Shown here: in pieces, positions 26,429-36,188 of the stretch
Layout: every line of letters starts with the position of its first letter
Position numbering within the stretch: the stretch's first letter is position 1
From: JASLMY01 sp965226475
Lineage (GTDB): Bacteria > Pseudomonadota > Alphaproteobacteria > GCA-2731375
Reading direction: 5' to 3'
DNA: 64,000 nucleotides
Assembly (NCBI GenBank): GCA_965226475.1
Contig: CBDDDJ010000005.1
Location: 2,542,001 to 2,606,000, forward strand
Notes under the pieces: generated by a model
The model's input: only the letters and a program-made list of their open reading frames with translations
Told to the model about the DNA's origin: nothing
The model's database searches: none
Translations under genes and position numbers: made by a program

Positions 26429-27696
26429 TCATAGCAACCGTGTGCTGGGTCCTGTGGCCGTCACTCGCGGCGTCGAAGTCCGACTGCGGCAGTTGGAACA
26501 CATGGACGTTCTTCGAGAACGCCACGGAGGAGGACGTAGCGCGCTGTGTGGCATCCGGTGCCGACCCCAGGGCGCCCGACCAGGACGGAATGACACCCCT
26601 GCATGCGGCGGCAGAAAAGAGCAAGACGCCCGGCGTGGTTGTGACCCTCCTGAATGCTGGTGCCAACCTCGAGGCGCGCGACAATGTCGGGGCGACACCT
26701 CTGCATTGGGCGGCAGCTGTCGGCAAGACCCCGGCTGTGGTCTTGACCCTTTTGAACGCCGGCGCCGACCTTGAGGCGCGTGGCAAGCTCGGAGGAACCC
26801 CCCTGCATGTGGCGGCAGCAAACAGCAAGACGCCCGCCGTGGTCGAGGCCCTCCTGAAAGCCGGTGCCGACCTTGAGGCGCGTAGCAAGCTCGGAATGAC
26901 GCCCCTACATGCCGCGGCATCAAACAGCACGTCACCCGCCGTGGTCGAGGCCCTTTTGAACGCTGGTTCCGACCTCAATGCGCGCAACAAGCTCGGAGGG
27001 ACGACCCTGCACCAGGCAGCAGCAATCAGCAAAACGCCCGCCGTGGTCAAAACGCTCCTGAACGCCGGTGCCGAACTGAAGGGGCGCGACCAGGAGGGAA
27101 AAACGCCAATGCACTGGGCGGCGTCGAAAAGCAAGACGCCCGCCGTGGTCGAGACGCTCCTGAACGGCGGAGCGGACCTCAATGCCCGCGACAAACTCGG
27201 AGGGACGCCCCTTCACCGGGCGGCGGCAAACAGCAAAACGCCCGCCGTGATCGAGACGCTCCTGAATGCCGGAGCCGCACTGAAGGCGCGCGACCAGGAT
27301 GGAAAAACGCCATTCCACTGGGCAGCGTGGGAAAGCAAGACGCCCGCCGTGGTCAAGACCCTCCTGAACGGCGGAGCGGACCTCAATGCCCGCGACAAAC
27401 TCGGAGGGACGCCGCTACACTTTGCGGCGTCAAACAGCAAAACGCCCGCCGTGGTCGAGACGCTCCTGAACGCCGGTGCCAACCTCAAGGCACGGGCCGT
27501 GAGCGGGCTGACGCCCCTACATGTGGCGGCAGCAAACAGCAGGACACCCGCCGTGGTCGAGACGCTCCTGAACAGTGGTGCCGACACCAAGATCCGCGAC
27601 AAGGCCGGAAGAACACCCTGGGACTATGTTCAGACGAACGATGCCCTCAAGGGCACGAACGTCTACTGGCGCATCAACGAGGCGCGCTTCGAATGA
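26410..27696 (+). CDS. Exported ankyrin-repeat protein
   Basis: The protein is 428 residues. A signal peptide (STYIIIATVCWVLWPSLAAS) is followed by a short unique region and ten full plus one partial ankyrin repeats. Each is 34 residues (102 bp) instead of the usual 33, with the consensus G-TPLH-AA--SKTPAVVETLLNAGADL-AR-K. The repeats are close copies at DNA level, indicating recent expansion. GGAGAGG precedes the ATG. Ankyrin repeats bind proteins; export suggests a periplasmic, surface or host-facing role, but no enzyme domain is present. The gene overlaps an integrase fragment and sits in mobile DNA. Confidence 0.85.
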   Translation: MRSTYIIIATVCWVLWPSLAASKSDCGSWNTWTFFENATEEDVARCVASGADPRAPDQDGMTPLHAAAEKSKTPGVVVTLLNAGANLEARDNVGATPLHWAAAVGKTPAVVLTLLNAGADLEARGKLGGTPLHVAAANSKTPAVVEALLKAGADLEARSKLGMTPLHAAASNSTSPAVVEALLNAGSDLNARNKLGGTTLHQAAAISKTPAVVKTLLNAGAELKGRDQEGKTPMHWAASKSKTPAVVETLLNGGADLNARDKLGGTPLHRAAANSKTPAVIETLLNAGAALKARDQDGKTPFHWAAWESKTPAVVKTLLNGGADLNARDKLGGTPLHFAASNSKTPAVVETLLNAGANLKARAVSGLTPLHVAAANSRTPAVVETLLNSGADTKIRDKAGRTPWDYVQTNDALKGTNVYWRINEARFE

Positions 27697-27850
27697 GCAC
27701 CGCGCCCGTCCGCGCAGTCGGCCCCCTAGGGAACTCAGCGCTCGAGTATCTGGGAACCGGCGGCTTAAGCGAAGGCGGCGAGGGTCCGCATCTTGTCTGC
27801 CCCCGTTTATTTGCGGCGTACCTTTGAGTCGTTGACCACCTCGTGCACTA

Positions 27851-28691
27851 GGGCCTGTGGACATTCATTTTAGTGCGAGGCGACAGCCGGCGAGGTGTAT
27901 CATCGCGGCAAAGCTCGTGTCGGTTTTTTCGTATCTCGTGGCGATGCGCCGGAACTGCTTGAGATCGCAGAAGAAATTCTCGACGAGGGCCATTTGTACA
28001 TCGCGAAGTCGCACGGGATAGAGCGCACCCGATCGGCCTTGGGTGGAATGACGGCCATGGCGCCTCGGCTGTCCAGTTCGGCGCGGATCCAGTCGATGTC
28101 GAAGGCCTTGTCGGCCAGCAGGGCCTCGAAGTCGATACCCTCGATCAACGGAGCAACGCCGATGCTGTCGTGGCGTTGGCCGGGAAGCAGCAGGAAGCGC
28201 GTCAGGTTGCCGAGCGCATCGACGAGCGCGACGATTTTCGTCGTCAGCCCGCCTCGCGATCGGCCGATGGCCTGATTTTGAGTCCCCCCCTTGCGCCGGT
28301 GCCATGCTGGTGGACCCGGACGATGGTGCCGTCGATGATGGCGTATTCGAAGTCCGGGTCGGGGGACAACAGCTTGAATAGACTCTCGAATACGCCTTTC
28401 TCCGCCCATCGTCGGAAGCGTCGGTAGACCGAGTTCCAGAGCCCGAACCTCGGCCCCAGGTCGCGCCATGGCGCGCCGGTGCGCGCAATCCAGAACACCG
28501 CTTCCAGAAACAACCGATTGTTCGCCGTCCGACCAGGGTCACCGACCTTCCCCGGCAGATGCGGCGCAACCCTCTCGAATTGCTCGTCGCTCAAGATACT
28601 TCGATCCATGGCCCATCTCCCTTTTGGGACCTTGAATCAGAATTTCTCCGTCGTGGGAATCCCCCACAATCAAATGAATGTCCACAGACCC
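27851..28691 (-). mobile_element. IS5-family (IS427-group) insertion sequence
   Basis: The 841-bp element has 20-bp inverted repeats GGGYCTGTGGACATTCATTT at both ends. TA at 27849-27850 and 28692-28693 is the likely target duplication. It carries a leftward two-frame transposase. It lies between the ankyrin gene and the remains of an integrase. Confidence 0.88.
27865..28609 (-). pseudogene. IS427-group transposase (two frames plus an extra frameshift)
   Basis: OrfA (28609 to 28244) begins MDRSILSDEQFERVAPHLPGKVGDPGRTANNRLFLEAVFWIARTGAPWRDL. OrfB, in another frame, continues with GGLTTKIVALVDALGN and IEGIDFEALLADKAFDIDWIRAELDSRGAMAVIPPKA. A frameshift between OrfA and OrfB is normal for this group. 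A second shift occurs near 27995, after CDFAMYKW, where the end (ENFFCDLKQFRRIATRYEKTDTSFAAMIHLAGCRLALK) moves to the third frame. That second shift looks like a short deletion, so this copy is probably inactive. Confidence 0.75.
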
Positions 28692-28924
28692 TAGGGCGTT
28701 GCGTGCGCGATTGCCGGACAGGCTGAAGATGTGGTCAACTCCGTTGTCCTCGGAGTGGCCCATCGATTCCGTGCACGCACCCGAACATGGTTTTGATCGC
28801 GCGTGCCGCGCGTCCTCGACCGTCAGCGCGTGGAACGGGCCGAGCGTCCGCCTGACCACGGAGCCGTCGCAGCGCCGATGCACGATCCACGTCTTGCACC
28901 CGTTCGGGCGCACCCGCAGTCTAA

Positions 28925-29854
28925 GTGTCTGGCCCGAAAAGAGTTGTGTGATTTCAGTCAGTTGTGATTCACTGTTTGTATTTAGCAACCAGGGAGACAC
29001 AACATGTGGACCAAAATCACTCGCCCGAAGTATGAACGCGACCTGCTGCGCTACGCAAGCGACCTGACGGATGGAGAATGGAAGGTGCTGGAGCCGTTGC
29101 TGCCTCGCGCCAAAGCGCTGGGACGGCCTCGGACGACGGCATTGCGCGAGGTGGTGAACGCGATCCTCTACCTACTGCGTAGCGGCTGTCCATGGCGCAT
29201 GCTGCCCCGGGACTTCCCGCCACGCTCGACGGTGCAGCGCTACTTTTATCTCTGGCGGGACGACGGCACCTGGTCCGAGGTCAACCGGCAACTGCTGGTC
29301 GCGGCGCGCGAGGCCGAGGGCCGCGCGGCCGGCCCGTCGGCCGGTATCATCGACAGTCAGAGCGTAAAAACCACGGAAAGCGGCGGTATCCGGGGCTTCG
29401 ACGCCGGAAAGAAAGTCAAGGGCCGCAAGCGTCACATCCTCACCGACACCGGCGGCCTGCTGGTCGCGGTCGTGGTCCACGGCGCCGAGATCCAGGACCG
29501 CGACGGCGCGCCGGCGGTGTTCGCCGCCATCCCCCGCCACTTTCCCCGCCTGCGCCACGTCTTCGCCGACGGCGCCTATGCCGGGCCCAAGCTCGAGGGC
29601 GCACTGAAGCGGATCGGCCGCTGGTCGCTGGAGATCGTCAACCGTCCCGCGGGCGTGAAGGGCTTCCAACTCCTGCCCCGCCGATGGGTCGTCGAGCGCA
29701 CGCTCGCCTGGCTCAATCGAAACCGGCGGCTGGCCAAGGACTTCGAGACGGCCATCGAGACCGCCGAGGCCTGGATCTTCCTCGCCAGCATCCAACTCCT
29801 CACGCGCCGTCTCGCAAGAGCCTGAAAACACTCGATTCATTTCGAGTCGGACAC
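28925..29854 (+). mobile_element. IS5-family (IS1031-like) insertion sequence
   Basis: The 930-bp element has imperfect terminal inverted repeats GTGTCYGRCYCGAAA and a 3-bp target duplication TAA (28922-28924, 29855-29857). Precise removal restores the integrase reading frame across the join (APGL-RLRV), confirming both boundaries. Confidence 0.95.
29004..29825 (+). CDS. IS5-family transposase
   Basis: DDE transposase of 273 residues: MWTKITRPKYERDLLRYASDLTDGEWKVLEPLLP at the start, then GIIDSQSVKTTESGG (first Asp), HVFADGAYAGPKLEG (second Asp) and RRWVVERTLAWLNRNRRLAKDFE (Glu), the IS5 signature. GGGAGACACAAC precedes the ATG. It fills most of the 930-bp element and looks intact. Confidence 0.93.
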   Translation: MWTKITRPKYERDLLRYASDLTDGEWKVLEPLLPRAKALGRPRTTALREVVNAILYLLRSGCPWRMLPRDFPPRSTVQRYFYLWRDDGTWSEVNRQLLVAAREAEGRAAGPSAGIIDSQSVKTTESGGIRGFDAGKKVKGRKRHILTDTGGLLVAVVVHGAEIQDRDGAPAVFAAIPRHFPRLRHVFADGAYAGPKLEGALKRIGRWSLEIVNRPAGVKGFQLLPRRWVVERTLAWLNRNRRLAKDFETAIETAEAWIFLASIQLLTRRLARA

Positions 29855-29954
29855 TAAGGCCCGGCGCGGCGCTGTCCCACAGCACGGCCTCGCGTCCGCC
29901 CGCAGACACGAAGGCGCGCGCCCGCGCCTCGGTGATCTTCGTTCTGTTCGCCAT

Positions 29955-30279
29955 GTTCCGATCCCTTCCGTTCGTATCGGTCGCGACCGGCGCGGCGCGA
30001 GTGCCCCACGTTGGGGAACACTCAGGACACGCCGGGTACGGTGCCGGGTTCGGAGTTCGGAAGGGTCGGAAGTGCCGCGCTCAATCGCCGCGCGGGCTGC
30101 AAGCCGATGTCGCTACCGGGCTTTCGGCGCTTCGCGGATGCGTGGACGGGTTGCGATTCTCTACGCCATGCGGCGCGGTTTCATCACACCCGACGCACCT
30201 TGGTCTTGTCGTGTCGGGGACTCCCTTCGTCCGATGGACGACGCTATCGCGATCTCGTCGCCAGCGCGACCAGCCCGGA
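29955..30279. promoter_or_regulatory. Upstream region of integrase copy R2
   Basis: No gene is seen. This DNA repeats the control region at 3749-3996, including the CCCCA-N3-TGGGG inverted repeat at 30004-30016 and the block ending GCCATGCGGCG. A diverged form of the att-like motif (CATCACACCCGACGCACC) lies near 30180. In copy R1 a rightward integrase follows; here the relaxase gene end follows instead, so the partner integrase has been lost. Confidence 0.5.
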
Positions 30280-33200
30280 CTAGATTCGCATGCTCCAATG
30301 CCGGCCCTTGCTCTGCTGCTGCCTTTCGGCCTTGCGCTCGGCGCGCTGTTGCCGCAACTCCCGGAGCTTCTCCGGATCGTCGAGGAGGCGGGCGACGCGC
30401 TCGTCGCGCATCTGGAGGCTCTCACCCGCGCGTTGCCCTGCCAGGGTCGCCGCGAGGTGCCGGTCGTCGTCTTCAAGCACTTCGCGCACCCGCGTGAGCG
30501 CTGAGCCGAGGCGCTCTTCCCGGAGCGCGAGGTAATCCAGGTGGATGCCGTAATTCACCGGGTCGTCCATGAGTCCTTCGCAGCGGCCCACCGCAAAGTC
30601 GGTCACGTTCCGCCATGTGTCGTAGTCCTCATGGTCGGGAACCGCCACGCCCCGCTCGGCCGCCTTGGCCGCCAGCGCTTCGCGGCGGTTCATCTGGTCC
30701 GCCATGAGCTTGGGCCAGTTGTCGAAATAGTTGCGGTTTGACATTGCCTTGCCAAGCTGAGCGAGCACGGCGCTTATCTCCGATTTGACGCCGCGATCCA
30801 GGAGCATGTTCTTGGAAAGGCTGTCCAGCTCCTTGTGCAGACGGTCGTAGCCGTCCGTGTAGATGACGTGGACGCCATCTTCTGCCGCGCGCTCCACCTG
30901 ACGGTTCCAGTCCCGCTTCAGTACCTGCGAGCGTTGCAGGAGCTCCCGCTCGAAGGTCGCGGTCCGTAGCCGATCGTGGTAGCCCTGTCCGCCGACGAGG
31001 TGGCCCACGGCGCGGCCGAAGCGGGAGAACGCAGTTTGCACAGGCTCGGCGCCGATAGTCCCGACCTGCCCCGGATCTGGCGCACCGTCAACCGACGCAA
31101 ACCTGGGACCGACCCAGTGGCGGTTTTGCAGGCGCCGCAGCTCACGCGCCTGCCGTTCGGCCAGTTCCTTGTCATCATCCCGGATCACCTCGCGAAGCGC
31201 CGATAGCGCCCTTGTCATGTGGGTCCTGGCTTCCACGAGCCTATCAAGATGGGCGCCATAGGTTTCCTTGCCGGAGAGGATGGCCTCGCCCGCCGCCGTC
31301 AGGCGCTCGGCCTCCTGCCGCCAGTCCGGGTAGGCCGGAACCCCGGTCAGCTCGATTTCCTGATCCACCGCAACGTCCTGGAGAGCGGCGCGTGCATCCA
31401 TATGCCGTTCCGCTTCGCCCGGATAGTCCAGGATATGTTTGCGGGTCGAGAGATAACGCTGGTGGTTCTCAAGCACCTGGATCAAGGGCGCTCGTGACTT
31501 GGCAGGGATATCCGGGTTCTCCATCAATCCCCGGATGCGCGGGATGATGTCCATGTAGCCGTTGGCGTAGAATAATGGGATACCGGCTTGCCGGGCGTCT
31601 TCGATGAGGCTGTTCCAGTCCTGCCGCAAGGCTTCGTAGGCCGGCATCCAGGTCGGCTCCCCGGGCTCAGGTTGTTCGACTTTCTCCCGTGTATCCGCGG
31701 GATCGCCGCGCGGTTCCGGGGTCTTACGTTGAGAGGCATATTCGCCATCCTCCCGGATGACGTGGCGCAGCCGTGACAGCTCCCGTTCCACGCGCGCCCT
31801 GCCGGTCTCCATATTGTCGAGATGGATGCCATACCTCTCGCCGTCCGCGAGGATGGTCTCGGCTGTTGCCATCAGACGGTCCGCTTCCTGTCTCCAGCCC
31901 AGGTGATCCGATACCTCAACGATCCGAACGCCGAGGTCATCGGCGACGCGCTGGAGGGAAGCATGCGTGTCCATGTGCCGTTCGGCGGCGTCAAGATAGT
32001 CCTCGACGTATTGGCGCGCCGAGAGATCCCGTTGGTATTTTTCGAGTGCCTCGATCATCGGCGCCGGTGTCTCGGCCGGGATATCCGGGTTCTCCGCCAG
32101 CGCCTGAAGACGTGGGATCATGTCTATGTAGCCCTTGGCGTAGAATAACGGCTCCCCGGTTTGCCGGACGCGTTCGAGGAGCTCGCTCCAGTCCCGCCAC
32201 AAGGCTTCGTAAGGCGCATGCCAGTCCGGCCTGGGGGGAGGATCCCGGTCCGGCGGCGGTACATCCTCCTGCGCGGCCGCGGCATGTGCCCAGGGGTAAT
32301 CTTCGGCTTCGACCGGCGGGACGGTGTCGAAGTACTGGGCCGACGCCGCGTCACGATCCGAAGACTGCATCCCGGCCGTGTCCCGCGTCACCGTATCGGC
32401 GCGCCTGGACGCTTCGGCGCGGCCGCCCTCCAGCGCCAGCTCCCCTTGCCGCAATTCTGGTTTCGGTTGTTGTGCCTCCTGTCCCGCTTCCTTCTTTATC
32501 CGATGCACGTGCCGCATCGTGGCCGCTCGCTGGTGGCGTCGTGCGCGAGCGAGGAGTTCCTCGAAGGCGTCGAGGTCCTTGCGGGCGATGCCGCCACGCT
32601 CGGCCAGCAGAGACGCGAAGTCGTCCGGCCGGGCGCGGAAGGCCGCGGCCTGTTTCAGCAACACCGCATGGCGGGTGAGGGTTTCCCGGAATGCCCCGCC
32701 GAGCGGCACGGCATCGCCTTGCGTTCGGGTCCGCTCGCGGAGATCGTCATACGCTGCCAGAACTTGCCTGTGGCCGTCGGCGAAGGCAGCGACCGTCTGG
32801 GCGTGACGCCAACTGAAAGCGGTGCGCCGGACATCCCGCGCGATGCGGGCCAGCGTGTTGTCGTTTGCCGCGGCCCGGACCTCGCCCGTCTCGCCCCGTG
32901 TTGCGCCGGCGGATCGGCTTCTATCCTCCTCGACATTTTCCCGCCGATCTTCCCATACGCCATCGGCCATGTAGTCGAGCGCGGCCTCCTTCGGTTGCGA
33001 GCGTGACCAGCGTTCGGCCAGATACGCCCGGATCTCGGTGTCCGTCACCGCCGCTTCCCGGTCGTTGTCGGCCCGCCTGTCGGCGATATCGAGGGAGAGC
33101 GGTGCCCGGTTGACGTAGATGTCGAGCCTCTCGCGATGGCGTGTCGCGGCGGGATAAATCGTCTCGCGCGAGGGCCTCGCGTCGGCCAGCAGGAACGTCC

Positions 33201-35106
33201 GGTCCACGGTCAGCCCCTGGGAGGAGGTAATAGTGAGGGCATAGCCGTGATCGAGACGGATATTGCCATACCAGTCGCGAATTTCGTCGTGATGGAACGA
33301 TACGGCCCGCCCATCCTCGGTGCGCGCCGATATCAGGACACTCGGCTCTGTTCCGGCCTCACCCCTCTCAACCTTGAAGTCCTCGACCGTGACCACGGTG
33401 CCGTTGAACAGCTGCTTCTCCCAGTGCGTGGCGCCAATGCGCAACCGGTCGCCGCGTGCGATCTCGAGTGGCGAAGTCGTCCGTTCGTCTTCCGTGCCCC
33501 TGCTGACGATCACCGTTACCCGGTCCATATCGGCCCGTTCCCCATCCGGCAACGAAGCGAACCGGCGTTCACGCATCAGATGCGACAGTGCCCTCACTTC
33601 AGCCCGTGCGCGCGCCAGCACCACGCTGGATTTATCGGGGTTCGCCCGTTGGTAGCGGTCCCAGTCATTGACCAGACCGGTCAAAGTCTTTTCTTCGTCG
33701 TACCCGATATGGAACCGTCCACGCAGGTGATGGGCTGCAATGGCTGAAGCCGCATCGCCGGCGCGCAGCGCCTCGGAAGCAGCGACCTGCCACGGCGTAA
33801 AAACAAGTTTTCCCTTCATGTTCTCGTAGTACGTAAGAATTCTGGTGCGCCTCTCCTCTGCCATCGAACTCGCCAGGAGCCGTGCCGTCTCGGGTGTCTC
33901 CCCCTGGATATGGGTCAGGATATCCTCCAGGTCCGCTTCCTGGCGCCGTATGCGGTCCACCCGCACGCTGCCAACGGCGTCACGGATCAACCAGAGCCCC
34001 GGTCCCGCTTCCACCGGTTGTTGCTGTTGTGTGTCGCCCGCGAAGACGATCTTTGCTCCGTGGCGTTCGGAGAGCTTGAGAATATGATGCGCCTGACGGG
34101 TCGATAGCATTCCCGCCTCATCGACGATAATGGTGGTGTTTCCATCGATATCGATCCCGCCCCGCGCGGCAAGACGCAGCAGCTTGTCGACGCAGAACGG
34201 ACGCGCCTCAACGTCATTGCCGAGCGCCACCGCCGTGCGCCAGGCCACGGCGGTGGCGATGATGTCGCTCCCGTGTTCACGGTAGAGATCGGCGATAGGC
34301 CGCAGCGTCGTGGTTTTGCCCGAGCCCGCTGCTCCCTCGATAATTGCGACCCGGCCCCCGGATGCGGTAACCGACCGGATCGCCGCGATCTGTTCTTCGC
34401 TCAACGGATAGCCCGCCTTCAGCAGCCCCGCCACCTTTGCCTCGATGGCCTGGGCGGACAAGGATTGTCCTGTATCGGCAGCCATGCCTGCCGCCATGTC
34501 CCTGACTTCCATCTCCATCTGCAGGTTATGACGGGTTGAATACAGCCTCGTGTGCGCCATGTCGGCCCGGCCCTCAGCCGAACGCGGCGGGCGGGTCAGG
34601 CGCACCACCTCGGGGCTTAGAATCACCCGTTCGATGCTTGTTGCTACCGCGTCGTGGTTCAGAAGTCCCGCGGTAGCATTGCCCACCCGCTCGACGATGT
34701 CGGGCAGGCGGAAGACTGCTTCCTCGCGGGTAAGGCGGTACGGCAGGTCTTCCAGGACTTCTGTCAGGGCCCGAATCTGCTCTTGGGTAATCTCTTCCGA
34801 CTTACCCAACAGCGGGACGATCAGCGCCTCCCGTTCGATAAAACCGTCTGCTTCGCCGCGCCAGCGCCGGTGGCGAATCTCCGGATCATTGTCGGGAGAC
34901 TTTCCGGCCCGCGTGATCTTGTTCGCTGCTGCTGCCCGTGGCGCGTTGCCCTCGACCGTAAAGCCCATCTCCCGGGCCGCTTCGATAATCGCCGCCCGGC
35001 GCTTCGACCAGTGTCCGATCAGGTCCTCGGGCATGCCTGCGACCCGCGTGAACTCTCCATCCTTGCCATACGGTTCCATGCGGATGCCGAGGCGCTCTTG
35101 CAGGCT
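30280..35106 (-). pseudogene. traA: TraA-type conjugative helicase and C-terminal repeat region, separated from its relaxase domain by a TAG
   Basis: This is the continuation, in the same frame, of the relaxase at 35107-35736; together they would make 1818 residues. From the first downstream ATG (35079) numbering, a RecD-like helicase has Walker A GAAGSGKT (249-256), Walker B VDEAG (319-323) and FAGDTQQQQPVEAG, then UvrD-like motifs ending in TITSSQGLTVDRTFLL. The C-terminal 600 residues hold three related segments of about 160 residues (PYEALWRDWSEL..., AYEALRQDWNSL..., RDWNRQVERAAEDG...), each ending near YGIHLD and a charged helix. TraA proteins nick and unwind plasmid DNA during transfer. 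Reinitiation at 35079 could give a separate helicase protein. Confidence 0.85.
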
Positions 35107-35736
35107 CTACGCCAACGCATTGCGGTAGACTGCCCCCGCCGCCTTCATCCAGGTGTAGACGGGGTGTTGATGCAGCGCCCGGTGCTTGCCGTCCCGGTGT
35201 GTACGGGCGGCATTGAAGATCACACAGTGGGTATGAAGCTGGGGGTCGTTGTCCCGGCTGGTTCCGTGCTGGAACATCCCCGCCGCGATATCGGCCGGCA
35301 GCACTTCGATCTCGCCGTCCCGGTTACGGATACGGGTATAGGCGCAATGCCTCAGCACTGTTTCCTCCAGCGCTACGCGAGCCGCATCGTTATGCGCCCG
35401 CTCGATTTCCGAACGCAGGTCTGGGTCGGCGACGGCCCACAGGGCCGAGATGCTCTTGTCGGCGCTGAAGGTCATGTCGAGACCCGCCGAACGGCGCTCG
35501 CTGCCAGCATTCTGTGTGAGTTTAGCTCCGGTGTTAGGTGCGAAGCCGTTGTACAGCCGGTGAAAGTCACTGCTGTCGATCTTGCCGCTGTCGGTAAGGC
35601 CGAACAGGGCATGCGGGTTGAACCAGACGCCATCCGGTTCTTCTCCCGCTGTGTAGTATTCGTTGGGATGACGGAGGGAGCGCTGGCTCTCCAGGTAGTA
35701 GGCAGCTGACGCGGCTTGGGCGAGAGTCGCTACCAT
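35107..35736 (-). CDS. traA: MobF-family relaxase domain (truncated by TAG)
   Basis: N-terminal 209 residues of a TrwC/TraA relaxase. The start is the ATG at 35736, with GGAG 12 bp before it. Tyrosines in AAYYLESQRS and NEYY are candidate nucleophiles; the fold signature GLDMTFSADKSISALWA and the metal-binding three-histidine motif HGTSRDNDPQLHTHCVIFN are complete. The frame ends NALA-TAG-SLQERLGI, where a sense codon is expected (TGG to TAG would be one change). The nicking domain is therefore complete as a separate polypeptide but detached from its helicase. Confidence 0.85.
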   Translation of the reverse strand: MVATLAQAASAAYYLESQRSLRHPNEYYTAGEEPDGVWFNPHALFGLTDSGKIDSSDFHRLYNGFAPNTGAKLTQNAGSERRSAGLDMTFSADKSISALWAVADPDLRSEIERAHNDAARVALEETVLRHCAYTRIRNRDGEIEVLPADIAAGMFQHGTSRDNDPQLHTHCVIFNAARTHRDGKHRALHQHPVYTWMKAAGAVYRNALA

Positions 35737-36153
35737 GGTGCTCGCTCCGTGGCGGCACCGTTGGTGAGATATATAAACTGGTCCAGGTACTGCCCGATTT
35801 TGACGATTTTGCACAACATGGCAAGGTTGCCTGAACTTATTGAAATCTAAGCACCAAGCAGTGCAGAGGTGTGCTAAGTAAGATACGCTATTTCTCTCTC
35901 GTTCGCGACCGAGCATACGCATATCGTTCGACGTTGCAAGGGATTTTTTGACACACCGCAGGGACGGCGCGCAGGTTTGGCATCCGCAGGATTTTCGCGC
36001 TGTTGCATTCGGGGGAGGTTAGGCAAGCGCACGGACCATCATGGCTGGTGTTTCGGATTGCCAAGGTTCTCGTTCCTCAGAACGGTGATCGGATAGCCGG
36101 CGAATGCATCTGGGCCTGATTACGAACCCTGAAATGGCGGAGAGAGACGGAAT
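35737..36153. other. Divergent intergenic region, candidate oriT
   Basis: About 400 bp without a gene, more A+T-rich than its surroundings, directly upstream of the relaxase and divergent from a small protein gene. MobF oriT sites usually lie here. Candidate structures are an imperfect inverted repeat AGCACC...GGTGTGCT near 35852-35880 and a nearby palindromic-looking stretch GATACGC...GCATATC. No nic site can be assigned by eye. Confidence 0.35.
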
Positions 36154-36188
36154 ATGCCGGCGAAACGCTTCAACGAAGCGGATATCGA
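36057..36188 (+). repeat. Flank sequence duplicated at about 36607-36745
   Basis: The segment from CCAAGGTTCTCGTTCCTCAG through AAACGCTTCAACGAAGCGGA occurs twice: here, leading into the small-gene start, and again about 550 bp to the right inside the IS3-like block. The second copy has small differences. It marks a local duplication or an assembly fault around IS3 copy 2. Confidence 0.8.

Larger units (their letters stand above)
28800..29954 (-). pseudogene. Tyrosine integrase N-terminal fragment (module copy R2), split by an IS5 element
   Basis: Removing 28925-29857 restores one frame: MANRTKITEARARAFVSAGGREAVLWDSAAPGL joins RLRVRPNGCKTWIVHRRCDGSVVRRTLGPFHALTVEDARHA. This is the arm-binding domain seen also at 3493-3748. 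The gene then runs into unrelated sequence near 28800, so catalytic domains are lost. Upstream sequence to about 30197 is shared with copy R1. Confidence 0.8.

Noticed and set aside
26421..27194. Minus-strand frame opposite the ankyrin gene with repetitive sequence
   Set aside because: Its repeats merely mirror the ankyrin DNA repeats on the other strand.
26575..27620. 102-bp tandem repeats considered as a CRISPR array or satellite
   Set aside because: There are no spacers; the period equals 34 codons and encodes ankyrin repeats in one frame.
10313..35109. Possible recoding of TAG as an amino acid
   Set aside because: Two large genes contain in-frame TAG, but dctP and the gene ending at 331 end in TAG at the expected length, so TAG is used as a normal stop; mutations or errors are simpler.
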